Origin: Bacteroidales bacterium UBA5507
GTDB lineage: Bacteria > Bacteroidota > Bacteroidia > Bacteroidales > Lentimicrobiaceae
Direction: 5' to 3'
Length of the DNA: 64,000 bases
NCBI GenBank assembly: GCA_002426195.1
Contig: DIOT01000056.1
Location: 96,622 to 160,621, forward strand
A program made the translations under genes and the position numbers. Numbering within the stretch: position 1 is the first letter of the stretch; every line of letters starts with the position of its first letter. Positions 8,487 through 15,710 of the stretch are shown piece after piece. The notes under the pieces were generated by a model that ran no database searches, was not told where the DNA came from, and was given only the letters and a program-made list of their open reading frames with translations.

Positions 8487-10031
8487 ATGAGGAAAATAAT
8501 TGAAATAAAACTTAATCCTTCAGAGGCAAACGACCCTGTAAGATGGAAACAGATTGTGTCGCGGATATTAAGTGTTCCGCAAGGTCGAATCTATCACATC
8601 AGGCCAATTAAAAGATCTATTGATGCCCGGGGTAATATAACATACCGTCTTAAGCTTGAGGCTTTTATTGGTGAACATATGCCTGATTCAGGGAAAATCA
8701 GACCTCCAATATTGCCTTTTGTCGGAAATAAGCGCCCTGTTATAATAGTTGGCGCCGGTCCTGCCGGACTTTTTGCAGCACTTACTCTTATTAAAAACGG
8801 ACTGAAGCCCGTAATCATAGAAAGGGGAAAGGATGTTAAAGCCCGCAAGTTTGATATATCCGGTCTCAACAGAGGTGAAGTCTTAAACGACGATTCAAAC
8901 TACTGCTTTGGTGAAGGCGGTGCGGGCACTTTCTCTGACGGTAAGCTTTATACCCGATCGACAAAAAGAGGTAATGTTGGAGATATATTAAGAATTTTCG
9001 TAGAGCATGGTGCCCCTGATGAAATACTCTATGATGCTCACCCTCATATTGGAACTGATAAGTTGCCCAATATAATTGCAAATATGAGGAGGACGATTCT
9101 TGAATCAGGTGGTGAAGTCTTTTTTAATAAACGGATAACCGACCTGATTATCAAAAATAAGAAGATCAGAGGTGTAATTGACCATGCAGGCAATGAATAC
9201 GTAAGTAATGATGTAATTCTTGCAACCGGTCATTCGGCACGCGACATATACTCCTTATTGCAGAGCAAAGGTATTTTACTTCAGTCAAAACCCTTTGCAT
9301 TAGGGATAAGAATTGAACATCCTCAAAGTTTAATTGACAGTATACAATACAGAATGCCAGTGAGAGGGATATACTTACCGGCTGCATCGTATAACCTTGT
9401 CACCCAGGTTGATGGTAGAGGCGTGTTTAGCTTTTGTATGTGCCCGGGTGGAACAATTGTGCCGGCAGTTACCGGAAGTGCAGAAATAGTGGTAAATGGT
9501 ATGTCGAACTTCCGAAGAAATTCTCCGTTTGCAAATTCAGGTATAGCTGTGGCTATTGAACCGGAAGACTGGAAAGAGTTTGATTCATATGGCGACTTTG
9601 CTGCATTGGCTTTTCAGCGATCAATTGAACACAATGCCTGGTTAGCAGCAGGCAAGGGCTTTAAAGCTCCCGCTCAAAGAATGGTTGATTTTATTGAAGA
9701 TAAGGTGTCTGAAAGTCTTCCTGTTTCCTCTTATAATCCGGGTCTGGTGAGCGTGGATCTAAAAGAAGTCTTGCCGTCTTTTCTGTCAGAACGTTTAAAA
9801 AAAGCTTTCATAGATTTCGACAGAAAAATGAAGGGATATTTGACAAATGAAGCTGTTTTGACAGGAGTAGAGTCCAGGACTTCTTCTCCCATAAGAATAC
9901 CACGTGATGAAGTGACTTTGCAACACGTGCAAATTTCCGGCCTCTATCCTTGTGGCGAGGGTGCCGGTTATGCCGGTGGAATAGTTTCCAGTGCTATTGA
10001 CGGTGTTCTTGTTGCTCAAGCTATAAAGTAG
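8487..10031 (+). CDS. FAD-dependent dehydrogenase (COG2509 family)
   Basis: 514 aa. An N-terminal roughly 90-residue alpha/beta segment is followed by a Rossmann FAD-binding motif, VIIVGAGPAGLFAA (about residue 86), with 'VIIERGKDVKARK' after it. Other family marks are 'NYCFGEGGAGTFSDGKLYTR' and the C-terminal FAD-contact segment 'GLYPCGEGAGYAGGI'. This matches the conserved uncharacterised FAD-dependent dehydrogenases related to HI0933/BaiN and geranylgeranyl-reductase-like proteins. Substrate unknown. It follows porT by 35 bases on the same strand. The family call is firm; any specific function would be a guess. Confidence 0.8.
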   Translation: MRKIIEIKLNPSEANDPVRWKQIVSRILSVPQGRIYHIRPIKRSIDARGNITYRLKLEAFIGEHMPDSGKIRPPILPFVGNKRPVIIVGAGPAGLFAALTLIKNGLKPVIIERGKDVKARKFDISGLNRGEVLNDDSNYCFGEGGAGTFSDGKLYTRSTKRGNVGDILRIFVEHGAPDEILYDAHPHIGTDKLPNIIANMRRTILESGGEVFFNKRITDLIIKNKKIRGVIDHAGNEYVSNDVILATGHSARDIYSLLQSKGILLQSKPFALGIRIEHPQSLIDSIQYRMPVRGIYLPAASYNLVTQVDGRGVFSFCMCPGGTIVPAVTGSAEIVVNGMSNFRRNSPFANSGIAVAIEPEDWKEFDSYGDFAALAFQRSIEHNAWLAAGKGFKAPAQRMVDFIEDKVSESLPVSSYNPGLVSVDLKEVLPSFLSERLKKAFIDFDRKMKGYLTNEAVLTGVESRTSSPIRIPRDEVTLQHVQISGLYPCGEGAGYAGGIVSSAIDGVLVAQAIK

Positions 10032-10040
10032 AAATTTTAC

Positions 10041-10048
10041 TACCTTTG
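10041..10048 (+). promoter_or_regulatory. Possible -7 box before the 10069 gene
   Basis: TACCTTTG matches TAnnTTTG, 20 bases before the ATG. No -33 box at the right distance; the nearest TTG lies 26 bases upstream. Confidence 0.35.
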
Positions 10049-10068
10049 ATTGTCAAAAATCACAGACA

Positions 10069-10773
10069 ATGCAAACGGAACTTTATGAATCGCTGCGTGA
10101 AAAGTCGTTGCTAAAGCAGGATGTTTTTCGCAAAACCCAACAATCATTCGAAACTTTCAGAAACATCATTCGCAATCTTGTTGATACCTACGACAATGAA
10201 TACCAGGGAAAAGAGAAGGTCGATTTTGAGATGAACGATGGTGACGATTTCAGAATTCAGCTGCACTTTGGAGGGGATGTATTGATATTTATGCTACACA
10301 CTAATATATTTCAGTTTCCCCGATTGCATGAGGTAATGAAAACCAGATATATTAGCGAGGATTCACAGCGAAGCTATTGTGGCGTGATTAACATATACAA
10401 CTTCCTGGCCGACTCATTCAGGTTTAACCGTTATAACGACCTGGGTTATCTGATTGGCAGAGTATTTATCAATAAGGACATACATTATTTTATCGAAGGG
10501 AAGAGAGAGATAGGGCAGCTTTACAATAATTTCGAGACATCAGTGCTCGACAACAACTCAATCACAGAAATTATTAAATCAGCAATACAATATACAGTTA
10601 ATTTTGATTTACTAACACCGCCTTACGACGAAGTGAAACTAGTTCAGGTGGGTGATATGCAAGCTGAATCCGATATAAAGCTAGTCACAGGAAAAAGACT
10701 TGGTTTTAGGTTTCAAGCCGACCATGTGGAGATAAAGGAGCAAAAAGTTGCTGAATTAAAACAAAAGATTTGA
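10069..10773 (+). CDS. Conserved hypothetical protein, cytoplasmic
   Basis: 234 aa, not recognised as a named family. No signal peptide or membrane segment. The N-terminal 60 residues look helical and charged; the middle is alpha/beta with many aromatics ('RIQLHFGGDVLIFMLHTNIFQFPR', in two blocks); the C-terminus is a Lys/Glu-rich helix. Codon use resembles its neighbours and the frame is open without internal problems, so it is a real gene. It precedes the tRNA-Glu/rpsT unit with about 150 bases between. I have the impression of a Bacteroidales-wide protein of unknown function, but cannot confirm this. Confidence 0.7.
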   Translation: MQTELYESLREKSLLKQDVFRKTQQSFETFRNIIRNLVDTYDNEYQGKEKVDFEMNDGDDFRIQLHFGGDVLIFMLHTNIFQFPRLHEVMKTRYISEDSQRSYCGVINIYNFLADSFRFNRYNDLGYLIGRVFINKDIHYFIEGKREIGQLYNNFETSVLDNNSITEIIKSAIQYTVNFDLLTPPYDEVKLVQVGDMQAESDIKLVTGKRLGFRFQADHVEIKEQKVAELKQKI

Positions 10774-10883
10774 TCCATTTCGTACCATTTTTTACACTTT
10801 TCGGCACTTACTATATTGAAAATCAAAGAGTAATCTAGTGGTTGAGGAATTTTTCCGGAAAATGAAAAAAAATTACTTCGGTG

Positions 10884-10914
10884 TTTGGTGGTTTCGAAAT
10901 TAGTTGTACATTTG
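10884..10914 (+). promoter_or_regulatory. Promoter of the tRNA-Glu/rpsT unit
   Basis: TTTG at 10884-10887 and TACATTTG at 10907-10914 with a 19-base spacer: a textbook Bacteroidota sigma-A promoter. The tRNA begins 18 bases after the -7 box. Confidence 0.75.
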
Positions 10915-10931
10915 CAGTCCCTAAACAATAC

Positions 10932-11003
10932 GGTCCGTTCGTCTAACGGTTAGGACGCCAGGTTTTCATCCTGGTAATAGGGGTTCGATTCCCCTACGGA
11001 CTA
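10932..11003 (+). tRNA. tRNA-Glu (anticodon TTC)
   Basis: A 72-base cloverleaf. Acceptor GGTCCGT pairs with ACGGACT (a G-T pair at position 1:72). The D-arm is TCGTCTAACGGTTAGGA, the anticodon stem CCAGG/CCTGG encloses TTTTCAT with anticodon TTC, and the T-arm is GGGGTTCGATTCCCC. The discriminator is A11003. CCA is not encoded. rpsT follows 19 bases later without a terminator between, so the two are probably made as one transcript and the tRNA is cut out. Confidence 0.95.
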
Positions 11004-11022
11004 CAATAAACGATTTAAAGAA

Positions 11023-11277
11023 ATGGCAAATCATAAATCCTCGATTAAGAGAATCAGATCAACAGAAAAGAGACGTCTGCGTAACAGATATTATAGCAAA
11101 ACTATGCGTAATGCTGTTCGTAAATTCCGTACTTTAGACAATAAAACTGAAGCTTCAGAAAAATTACCTAAGCTCATTTCGATGATAGATAAGCTAGCTA
11201 AAAAAACTGTAATTCATAAGAATAAAGCCGGAAACCTGAAGTCAAAGCTTACTCGTTATGTGAATAAACTTGGATAG
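11023..11277 (+). CDS. rpsT: 30S ribosomal protein S20
   Basis: 84 aa, Lys/Arg-rich, three-helix protein that binds 16S rRNA. The start MANHKSSIKRIR and the segment 'YYSKTMRNAVRKFR' are typical bS20. It is expressed from the promoter upstream of tRNA-Glu and followed by a strong terminator. There is no Shine-Dalgarno sequence before the ATG, as usual in this phylum. Confidence 0.97.
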   Translation: MANHKSSIKRIRSTEKRRLRNRYYSKTMRNAVRKFRTLDNKTEASEKLPKLISMIDKLAKKTVIHKNKAGNLKSKLTRYVNKLG

Positions 11278-11302
11278 TTTGTAAATACTGAATATATATA
11301 TA

Positions 11303-11329
11303 GGCCGCTGTATAAGCGGCCTTTTTTTT
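11303..11329 (+). terminator. Rho-independent terminator after rpsT
   Basis: Stem GGCCGCT (11303-11309) / AGCGGCC (11315-11321) with a 5-base loop and a run of eight T. Confidence 0.9.
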
Positions 11330-11338
11330 ATTTCTTTA

Positions 11339-11368
11339 TTTGATATTATAGTACAATTCTTAATTTTG
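11339..11368 (+). promoter_or_regulatory. Promoter of radC
   Basis: TTTG at 11339-11342 and TAATTTTG at 11361-11368 with an 18-base spacer; the radC ATG is 30 bases downstream. It begins only 10 bases after the rpsT terminator T-run. Confidence 0.6.
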
Positions 11369-11397
11369 GACAAAAATTCATATTAAAAAATTGCTTA

Positions 11398-12099
11398 ATG
11401 TCTATTAATAAGGTAATGGAAAAAGGGATTAAGGGATGGTCGGATGAAGATAAACCGCGTGAGAAACTATTAAGTAAAGGTAAGGCTGCACTTAGTAATA
11501 CGGAAATACTTGCTATTCTACTCAGGTCTGGAACTAAGTCATTTACAGCTGTTGATGTAGCACGAGATTTGCTCTTTGCTGCCGATAATAATCTGAGTGT
11601 ATTGGCACGTATGACGGTTGCTGAACTGACAAAGTTCCCAGGTATTGGGGAAACTAAAGCACTGACAATAATTGCTGCACTCGAATTGGGAATGCGGAAA
11701 CGAGCACATGAAATTCCGGTTAATAAAGATATTAGAAGTAGTCAGGATGCTTTTGAACTTCTTTATCCTCAGGCGGCTGATTGCCCTTATGAACAGTTTT
11801 GGGTGCTTTATCTCAATAAGGCCAACCGACGCATTTCTGTTCATTGTGTTAGTGAAGGTGGTCTTGACAGTACTGTAGTTGATCCAAAACGTGTATATAA
11901 AATAGCATTGGAGGAAAATGCTGCAAATATTATCCTTTGTCATAATCATCCTTCAGGACGATTATTTCCCAGCGATAGCGATATCAGGATAACTGAGAAA
12001 ATTAAGAAATCGGGCGAATTTCTCGACATAAAGGTGCTTGACCATCTGATTGTTGGCGATGAAAAATATTATAGCTTTGCCGATGAAGGGAAGTTGTAA
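11398..12099 (+). CDS. radC: RadC-family JAB/MPN domain protein
   Basis: 233 aa. The N-terminal helix-hairpin-helix region (about residues 20-95, 'LTKFPGIGETKALTI') is followed by a JAB/MPN+ metalloprotease-like domain with the JAMM-type signature HNHPSG (His182, His184) and Asp about ten residues later ('SDSDIR'). The family is historically called DNA repair protein RadC, but its role in repair is doubtful; a metal-dependent hydrolase is the structural expectation. It has its own promoter and no obvious functional partner in the neighbourhood. Confidence 0.92.
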   Translation: MSINKVMEKGIKGWSDEDKPREKLLSKGKAALSNTEILAILLRSGTKSFTAVDVARDLLFAADNNLSVLARMTVAELTKFPGIGETKALTIIAALELGMRKRAHEIPVNKDIRSSQDAFELLYPQAADCPYEQFWVLYLNKANRRISVHCVSEGGLDSTVVDPKRVYKIALEENAANIILCHNHPSGRLFPSDSDIRITEKIKKSGEFLDIKVLDHLIVGDEKYYSFADEGKL

Positions 12100-12146
12100 C
12101 TAATACTGTTATTTATTTGCCTGTTCATTAGCTGATATTTGATTTT

Positions 12147-13301
12147 ATGATTAAGATACTCACTATTATTGGTGCAAGACCTCAAATAATAAAAGCCGCA
12201 GCTGTTAGCCGTGCCATCAGAAACCATTTTGCCGATAAGATAACTGAAGTTATTATTCATACCGGTCAACATTATGATACAAACATGTCACAGGTTTTTA
12301 TTGAGGAGCTTGCAGTTCCCCAACCTCATTATAATCTGGCAGTTGGAAGTGGTCCTCATGGGCGACAGACTGCACTGATGATTGAAGGCATTGAAAATAT
12401 CATCAGAAGCGAAAACCCCGATTTCCTTTTGGTATATGGTGATACTAATTCAACACTGGCAGGGGGTGTAGCCGCCTCAAAGGTTCATGTCCCTGTTGTT
12501 CATGTTGAAGCAGGGCTGAGGTCGTTCAACAAAAGTATGCCTGAGGAAATCAATAGAATTTTATGTGACCATGTATCAACGTTACTGTTTACTCCTACTT
12601 TAACTGGTCTGAACAATCTGATGAAAGAAGGATTTGTAAATAATAAAAAGCTGGATGCTTCAATTGACAATCCTCATATATACCACTGTGGCGATATAAT
12701 GTATGACAACTCATTATTCTTTTCTCAAATAGCAGATGAACGATCATCAATACTCACCCAGATTGGAATCACAGGAGAACCATTTATACTTGCAACCATA
12801 CATCGGGACAATAATACGGACAATCCTGAAAGATTAAACTCAATATTCAGTGCTCTCAATGAGTTGAGTAAAAGAAATAGTCTGAGCATCATAGTACCCC
12901 TTCATCCAAGAACTTCGGGGTTGTTATCGGTGAATCTTGATTCTGATTTGTATAATCAGGTTAAAAGTAACAACTTACTAAAGGTTATACAACCTGTGTC
13001 ATTTCTCGATATGATTCAGCTTGAAAAGAATGCTGAGCTAATAATTACCGATTCGGGAGGAGTCCAGAAAGAGGCATATTTTTTCAGGAAGCCTTGTGTT
13101 ATAGCCAGGCCTGAGACAGAGTGGGTTGAAATTGTTGAAGCAGGTGCTGGCAGAGTCTGTGATGCTGATAGGGAAAGGATTCTGGAATCAGCCGGGTATT
13201 TTCTATCAAAGCCTGTTATTGACTATAAACAGGTTTTTGGTGATGGTAAAGCAGCAGAGTTTATATGCAGGCAAATACTGTCATGCTCAAAGCAGGCATA
13301 A
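12147..13301 (+). CDS. wecB: UDP-N-acetylglucosamine 2-epimerase (non-hydrolysing)
   Basis: 384 aa GT-B-fold epimerase converting UDP-GlcNAc to UDP-ManNAc for surface polysaccharide. Signatures: 'IGARPQIIKAAAVSRAI' at the N-terminus, 'HTGQHYDTNMSQVF', 'VEAGLRSFNKSMPEEINR', and the UDP-binding 'ITDSGGVQKEA' near residue 300. Related enzymes (WbpI) act on UDP-GlcNAc3NAcA. As the window also encodes WbpA/WbpB homologues (47540-49798), that substrate is possible although the genes are 35 kb apart. The gap to radC is 47 bases. Confidence 0.9.
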   Translation: MIKILTIIGARPQIIKAAAVSRAIRNHFADKITEVIIHTGQHYDTNMSQVFIEELAVPQPHYNLAVGSGPHGRQTALMIEGIENIIRSENPDFLLVYGDTNSTLAGGVAASKVHVPVVHVEAGLRSFNKSMPEEINRILCDHVSTLLFTPTLTGLNNLMKEGFVNNKKLDASIDNPHIYHCGDIMYDNSLFFSQIADERSSILTQIGITGEPFILATIHRDNNTDNPERLNSIFSALNELSKRNSLSIIVPLHPRTSGLLSVNLDSDLYNQVKSNNLLKVIQPVSFLDMIQLEKNAELIITDSGGVQKEAYFFRKPCVIARPETEWVEIVEAGAGRVCDADRERILESAGYFLSKPVIDYKQVFGDGKAAEFICRQILSCSKQA

Positions 13302-13327
13302 AAGATGTGAAAGTTTTTGTGCTGGTA

Positions 13328-13359
13328 TTGTTGTAATTAGAAAATAAATTGTACTTTTG
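13328..13359 (+). promoter_or_regulatory. Promoter of the rpsF-rpsR-rplI operon
   Basis: TACTTTTG at 13352-13359 is a consensus -7 box. A TTGTTG at 13328-13333 offers -33 candidates at spacings of 18 and 21. The leader to rpsF is about 40 nt. Confidence 0.6.
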
Positions 13360-13408
13360 CAGTCCGTTTAAAAAACCTATTAGACAATAGTAACAAACTT
13401 AAGAACAG

Positions 13409-13795
13409 ATGTTGAAAAATTATGAGACCGTTTTCATTATGACTCCCGTTTTGTCTGATGAACAGATGAAGGAAGCGGTTGGAAAATTTCAGAAAATTCT
13501 GAAAGAAAAGGGGGCTGAAATTATACACGAAGATCATTGGGGCTTGCGTAAGTTGGCCTATCCCATCCAAAAGAAGACTTCGGGTTTCTATCATCTGATT
13601 GAATTCAAATCAGAGGGCAGCCTGATCAACGACCTGGAAGTGGCATTTAAGCGTGATGAACGTATTCTTCGATTCCTTACCGTTTCACTCGACAAGCATG
13701 CAGTTGCATACAATGAGAAGAAACGTTTAAACAAAGCTGCTGCAAGTGCTGCAGTTGAGGCTCCTGCAAGTGAACCGGATGCTATTAACTCTTAA
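13409..13795 (+). CDS. rpsF: 30S ribosomal protein S6
   Basis: 128 aa. N-terminal 'NYETVFIMTPVLSDEQ' and 'WGLRKLAYPIQKKTSGFYHLIEF' are typical bS6. The last 25 residues are an Ala/Glu-rich tail. S6 pairs with S18 on the 30S platform. In Bacteroidota S6, S18 and S21 form the pocket that hides the anti-Shine-Dalgarno tail of 16S rRNA. First gene of the operon rpsF-rpsR-rplI, with an 11-base gap to rpsR. Confidence 0.97.
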   Translation: MLKNYETVFIMTPVLSDEQMKEAVGKFQKILKEKGAEIIHEDHWGLRKLAYPIQKKTSGFYHLIEFKSEGSLINDLEVAFKRDERILRFLTVSLDKHAVAYNEKKRLNKAAASAAVEAPASEPDAINS

Positions 13796-13806
13796 TTTCG
13801 AAAACA

Positions 13807-14079
13807 ATGGCTAATCAGGCAAATTCAGAAATAAAATACTTAACCCCGATAGCGGTTGATGTAAAGAAGAAAAAATACTGCCGTTTTAAAAAGAGTGGTA
13901 TTAAATATATAGACTATAAAGATGCCGACTTTCTGATGAAATTCGTTAATGAGCAGGGTAAGATATTACCACGCCGCATTACCGGTACTTCAACTAAGTT
14001 TCAAAGAAAAGTTGCTCAGGCGGTTAAAAGGGCCCGTCATATTGCCCTGATGCCTTACGTGGCTGATCTTTTAAAATAA
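13807..14079 (+). CDS. rpsR: 30S ribosomal protein S18
   Basis: 90 aa. The core 'ILPRRITGTSTKFQRKVAQAVKRARHIALMPYV' (written here only as a family mark spanning residues about 52-85) is the typical bS18 C-terminus. The N-terminal part is Lys-rich. It partners S6. Its stop codon TAA forms the first bases of the strong Shine-Dalgarno sequence of rplI. Confidence 0.97.
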   Translation: MANQANSEIKYLTPIAVDVKKKKYCRFKKSGIKYIDYKDADFLMKFVNEQGKILPRRITGTSTKFQRKVAQAVKRARHIALMPYVADLLK

Positions 14080-14084
14080 GGAGG
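14077..14084 (+). promoter_or_regulatory. Unusually strong Shine-Dalgarno site of rplI
   Basis: TAAGGAGG, fully complementary to the 16S rRNA 3' tail, sits 7 bases before the rplI ATG and includes the rpsR stop codon. None of the other starts I inspected here has a comparable site. In Bacteroidota ribosomes normally ignore such sites because S6, S18 and S21 sequester the anti-SD. Confidence 0.7.
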
Positions 14085-14091
14085 AAAGAAA

Positions 14092-14541
14092 ATGGAAGTA
14101 ATTCTTAAAAAAGATATTCCCAACCTGGGGTTCGCTACTGATGTTATTAAAGTTCGCAACGGTTTTGCACGCAATTATCTTATTCCTCAAGGCCTCGCAG
14201 TGATGGCTACTGAGCCTAATAAGAAAATGAATGCTGAAACTCTTAAGCAGAAAGCTTTCAAAGAAGATAAAATCAAGAATGAAGCAGAAGCTATGGCGAA
14301 ACTTCTTGAGAACGTTAAAGTTAGAATTGGTGCAAAAGTAGCTTCTACCGGCAAAATCTTCGGAGCTGTTAATGCTCTTCAGATTGCTGAGGCTCTTAAA
14401 GATCAGTTTAACTACGATGTAGATCGTAAGAAAATCCACATTGAAGGAGATAAAATTAAAGAAGTTGGCGAATATAAAGCAACTGTTATGTTACACAAAG
14501 GAGTTACTGTTAATGTTGACTTCGAAGTTGTAGCCGAATAA
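14092..14541 (+). CDS. rplI: 50S ribosomal protein L9
   Basis: 149 aa, the normal bL9 length. The N-terminal domain 'EVILKKDIPNLGFATDVIKVRNGFARNYLIP' spans residues 2-32 with the canonical GxxG.xV.VkxGYaRNyL pattern. A long charged helix (about 40-75) and a C-terminal RNA-binding domain follow. Last gene of the operon, closed by a strong terminator. It is preceded by a perfect Shine-Dalgarno sequence, which is rare in this phylum. Confidence 0.97.
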   Translation: MEVILKKDIPNLGFATDVIKVRNGFARNYLIPQGLAVMATEPNKKMNAETLKQKAFKEDKIKNEAEAMAKLLENVKVRIGAKVASTGKIFGAVNALQIAEALKDQFNYDVDRKKIHIEGDKIKEVGEYKATVMLHKGVTVNVDFEVVAE

Positions 14542-14561
14542 TTTTAACGCGATATTCAAAG

Positions 14562-14594
14562 AATCCCGGACTGTTTAAGTTCCGGGATTTTTTA
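14562..14594 (+). terminator. Terminator of the rpsF-rpsR-rplI operon
   Basis: Stem AATCCCGGA (14562-14570) / TCCGGGATT (14581-14589), 10-base loop, then a T-run. The T-run merges into a -7 box for the next gene. Confidence 0.85.
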
Positions 14595-14600
14595 TTTTTG
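14593..14600 (+). promoter_or_regulatory. Possible -7 box of the 14646 methyltransferase gene
   Basis: TATTTTTG matches TAnnTTTG and overlaps the T-tract of the preceding terminator. The -33 region would lie inside the terminator hairpin and is weak. Confidence 0.4.
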
Positions 14601-14645
14601 CATTATCATAATAAATGTTCCTGATAAATAATCCAGCATCCTCAA

Positions 14646-15401
14646 ATGATTACTAAAGCTCAAATAAAACTTGTACAATCACTTCGCAATTCATCAGATC
14701 GCGAGAGAGAAGGTTTGTACGTTGTTGAGGGTGTCAAATTGGTTGAAGAACTCATCCACTCTTCACATAAAGTGAATAAAGTTTTTGCTACCGTAAATTG
14801 GAAGCAGCCGGAGGATTACTCAGGTGATATTATCTTGATACAAGATTGGGAACTTGAAAAAATCAGTTCATTGACAACACCAAATAAGGTGCTGGCTCTT
14901 GCTGAAATTCCTCAATCTACTAATCAATTCTCAAATGACGTGAACCATGAATTGGTGCTACTTCTTGACAGAATTAGCGATCCGGGAAACATGGGTACAA
15001 TTATCAGGACAGCAGAGTGGTTTGGGATTGATAGAATAATTGCATCGGAAGATTCAGTTGATTTCTATAACAGTAAGGTTGTTCAGGCAAGCATGGGATC
15101 AATTTTCAGGATGAGGCTAAACAAATTGCCACTCTTAACAACTCTTGAGAAACTATCAAACCTTATGCCTGTATATGGTACACTTTTCGATGGTGAGATT
15201 CTGGGTAGGACAACATTGTCACCTGAAGGAATTATAATAATAGGAAATGAGTCACATGGAATTTCAGAAGTTGTAAAAAGATTCGTGAATCGTAAAATTA
15301 CAATTCCTGATGCTCTGACATCAAATTCTGAATCGCTTAATGCCTCCGTGGCAACTGCAATTGTTTGTTTTGAATTCAGACGTCAATTTCCAAAACAATA
15401 A
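14646..15401 (+). CDS. TrmH/SpoU-family RNA 2'-O-ribose methyltransferase
   Basis: 251 aa SPOUT methyltransferase. The N-terminal substrate-binding domain 'REREGLYVVEGVKLVEELI' is followed by the three knot motifs: 'DPGNMGTIIRTAEWFGI' (motif 1, about 117-133), 'IIGNESHGIS' (motif 2) and 'SESLNASVATAI' (motif 3). It uses SAM to methylate a ribose 2'-OH in tRNA or 23S rRNA (RlmB/TrmH/TsnR-like). The exact site cannot be read from sequence. It has its own likely promoter and is followed 67 bases later by the small Cys-rich protein. Confidence 0.88.
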   Translation: MITKAQIKLVQSLRNSSDREREGLYVVEGVKLVEELIHSSHKVNKVFATVNWKQPEDYSGDIILIQDWELEKISSLTTPNKVLALAEIPQSTNQFSNDVNHELVLLLDRISDPGNMGTIIRTAEWFGIDRIIASEDSVDFYNSKVVQASMGSIFRMRLNKLPLLTTLEKLSNLMPVYGTLFDGEILGRTTLSPEGIIIIGNESHGISEVVKRFVNRKITIPDALTSNSESLNASVATAIVCFEFRRQFPKQ

Positions 15402-15468
15402 GTTTTGGCAGTTGTTTAAGAGAGGTTGTTTCAAAATTGTAAATAATAACTGATTAAATAAATAGGAA

Positions 15469-15672
15469 ATGGTTTTAAAGCTTTTATTGCTGTCGATAAT
15501 TGTGGTAGGCTTCGCGCTTGCAGCAATTGCTATAAAAATGTTTGTTAAAAAGGGTGGTGAATTTAAGAAACAGTGCAGTAGTGTAGATCCACTAACAGGC
15601 CAAAGATTGGACTGCTCATGTGAGAGCGGCGGAAAAGGTAGTTGCCGAAACGAAATTGCCAAATTGAACTAA
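15469..15672 (+). CDS. nqrM: Small Cys-rich single-pass membrane protein, candidate NqrM
   Basis: 67 aa. One N-terminal transmembrane helix (residues 2-22) is followed by a short Lys-rich stretch and four cysteines, Cys36, Cys49, Cys51 and Cys59, in a C-x12-C-x-C-x7-C pattern. NqrM (DUF539), needed to place the Fe centre between NqrD and NqrE, is likewise a very short one-helix protein with a CxC-containing cysteine set. A complete nqr operon is in this window (40635-46525), so a maturation factor is expected. The identification rests on architecture, not on clear sequence identity. The stop codon forms the edge of a perfect terminator palindrome. Confidence 0.5.
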   Translation: MVLKLLLLSIIVVGFALAAIAIKMFVKKGGEFKKQCSSVDPLTGQRLDCSCESGGKGSCRNEIAKLN

Positions 15673-15710
15673 AGGAAAAAGGCTGCTTTCATAGCAGCCT
15701 TTTTCCTTTA
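15670..15710. terminator. Shared bidirectional terminator built from both stop codons
   Basis: A perfect inverted repeat: 18-base arms at 15670-15687 and 15693-15710 around the loop TTCAT. The inner arm GGCTGCT/AGCAGCC is flanked by A-rich and T-rich outer arms, so it terminates in both directions. The outermost TAA of each arm is the stop codon of the converging genes (plus-strand gene ending 15672, osmC family gene ending 15708). Confidence 0.9.

Noticed and set aside
11539..11949. 136-residue open frame on the minus strand inside radC
   Set aside because: Antisense shadow of an intact radC with its own promoter; composition is not protein-like.
14071..14439. 122-residue antisense frame over rplI
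   Set aside because: Covers an unmistakable ribosomal protein gene; very rich in Phe/Ser/Asn from antisense Lys/Glu codons.
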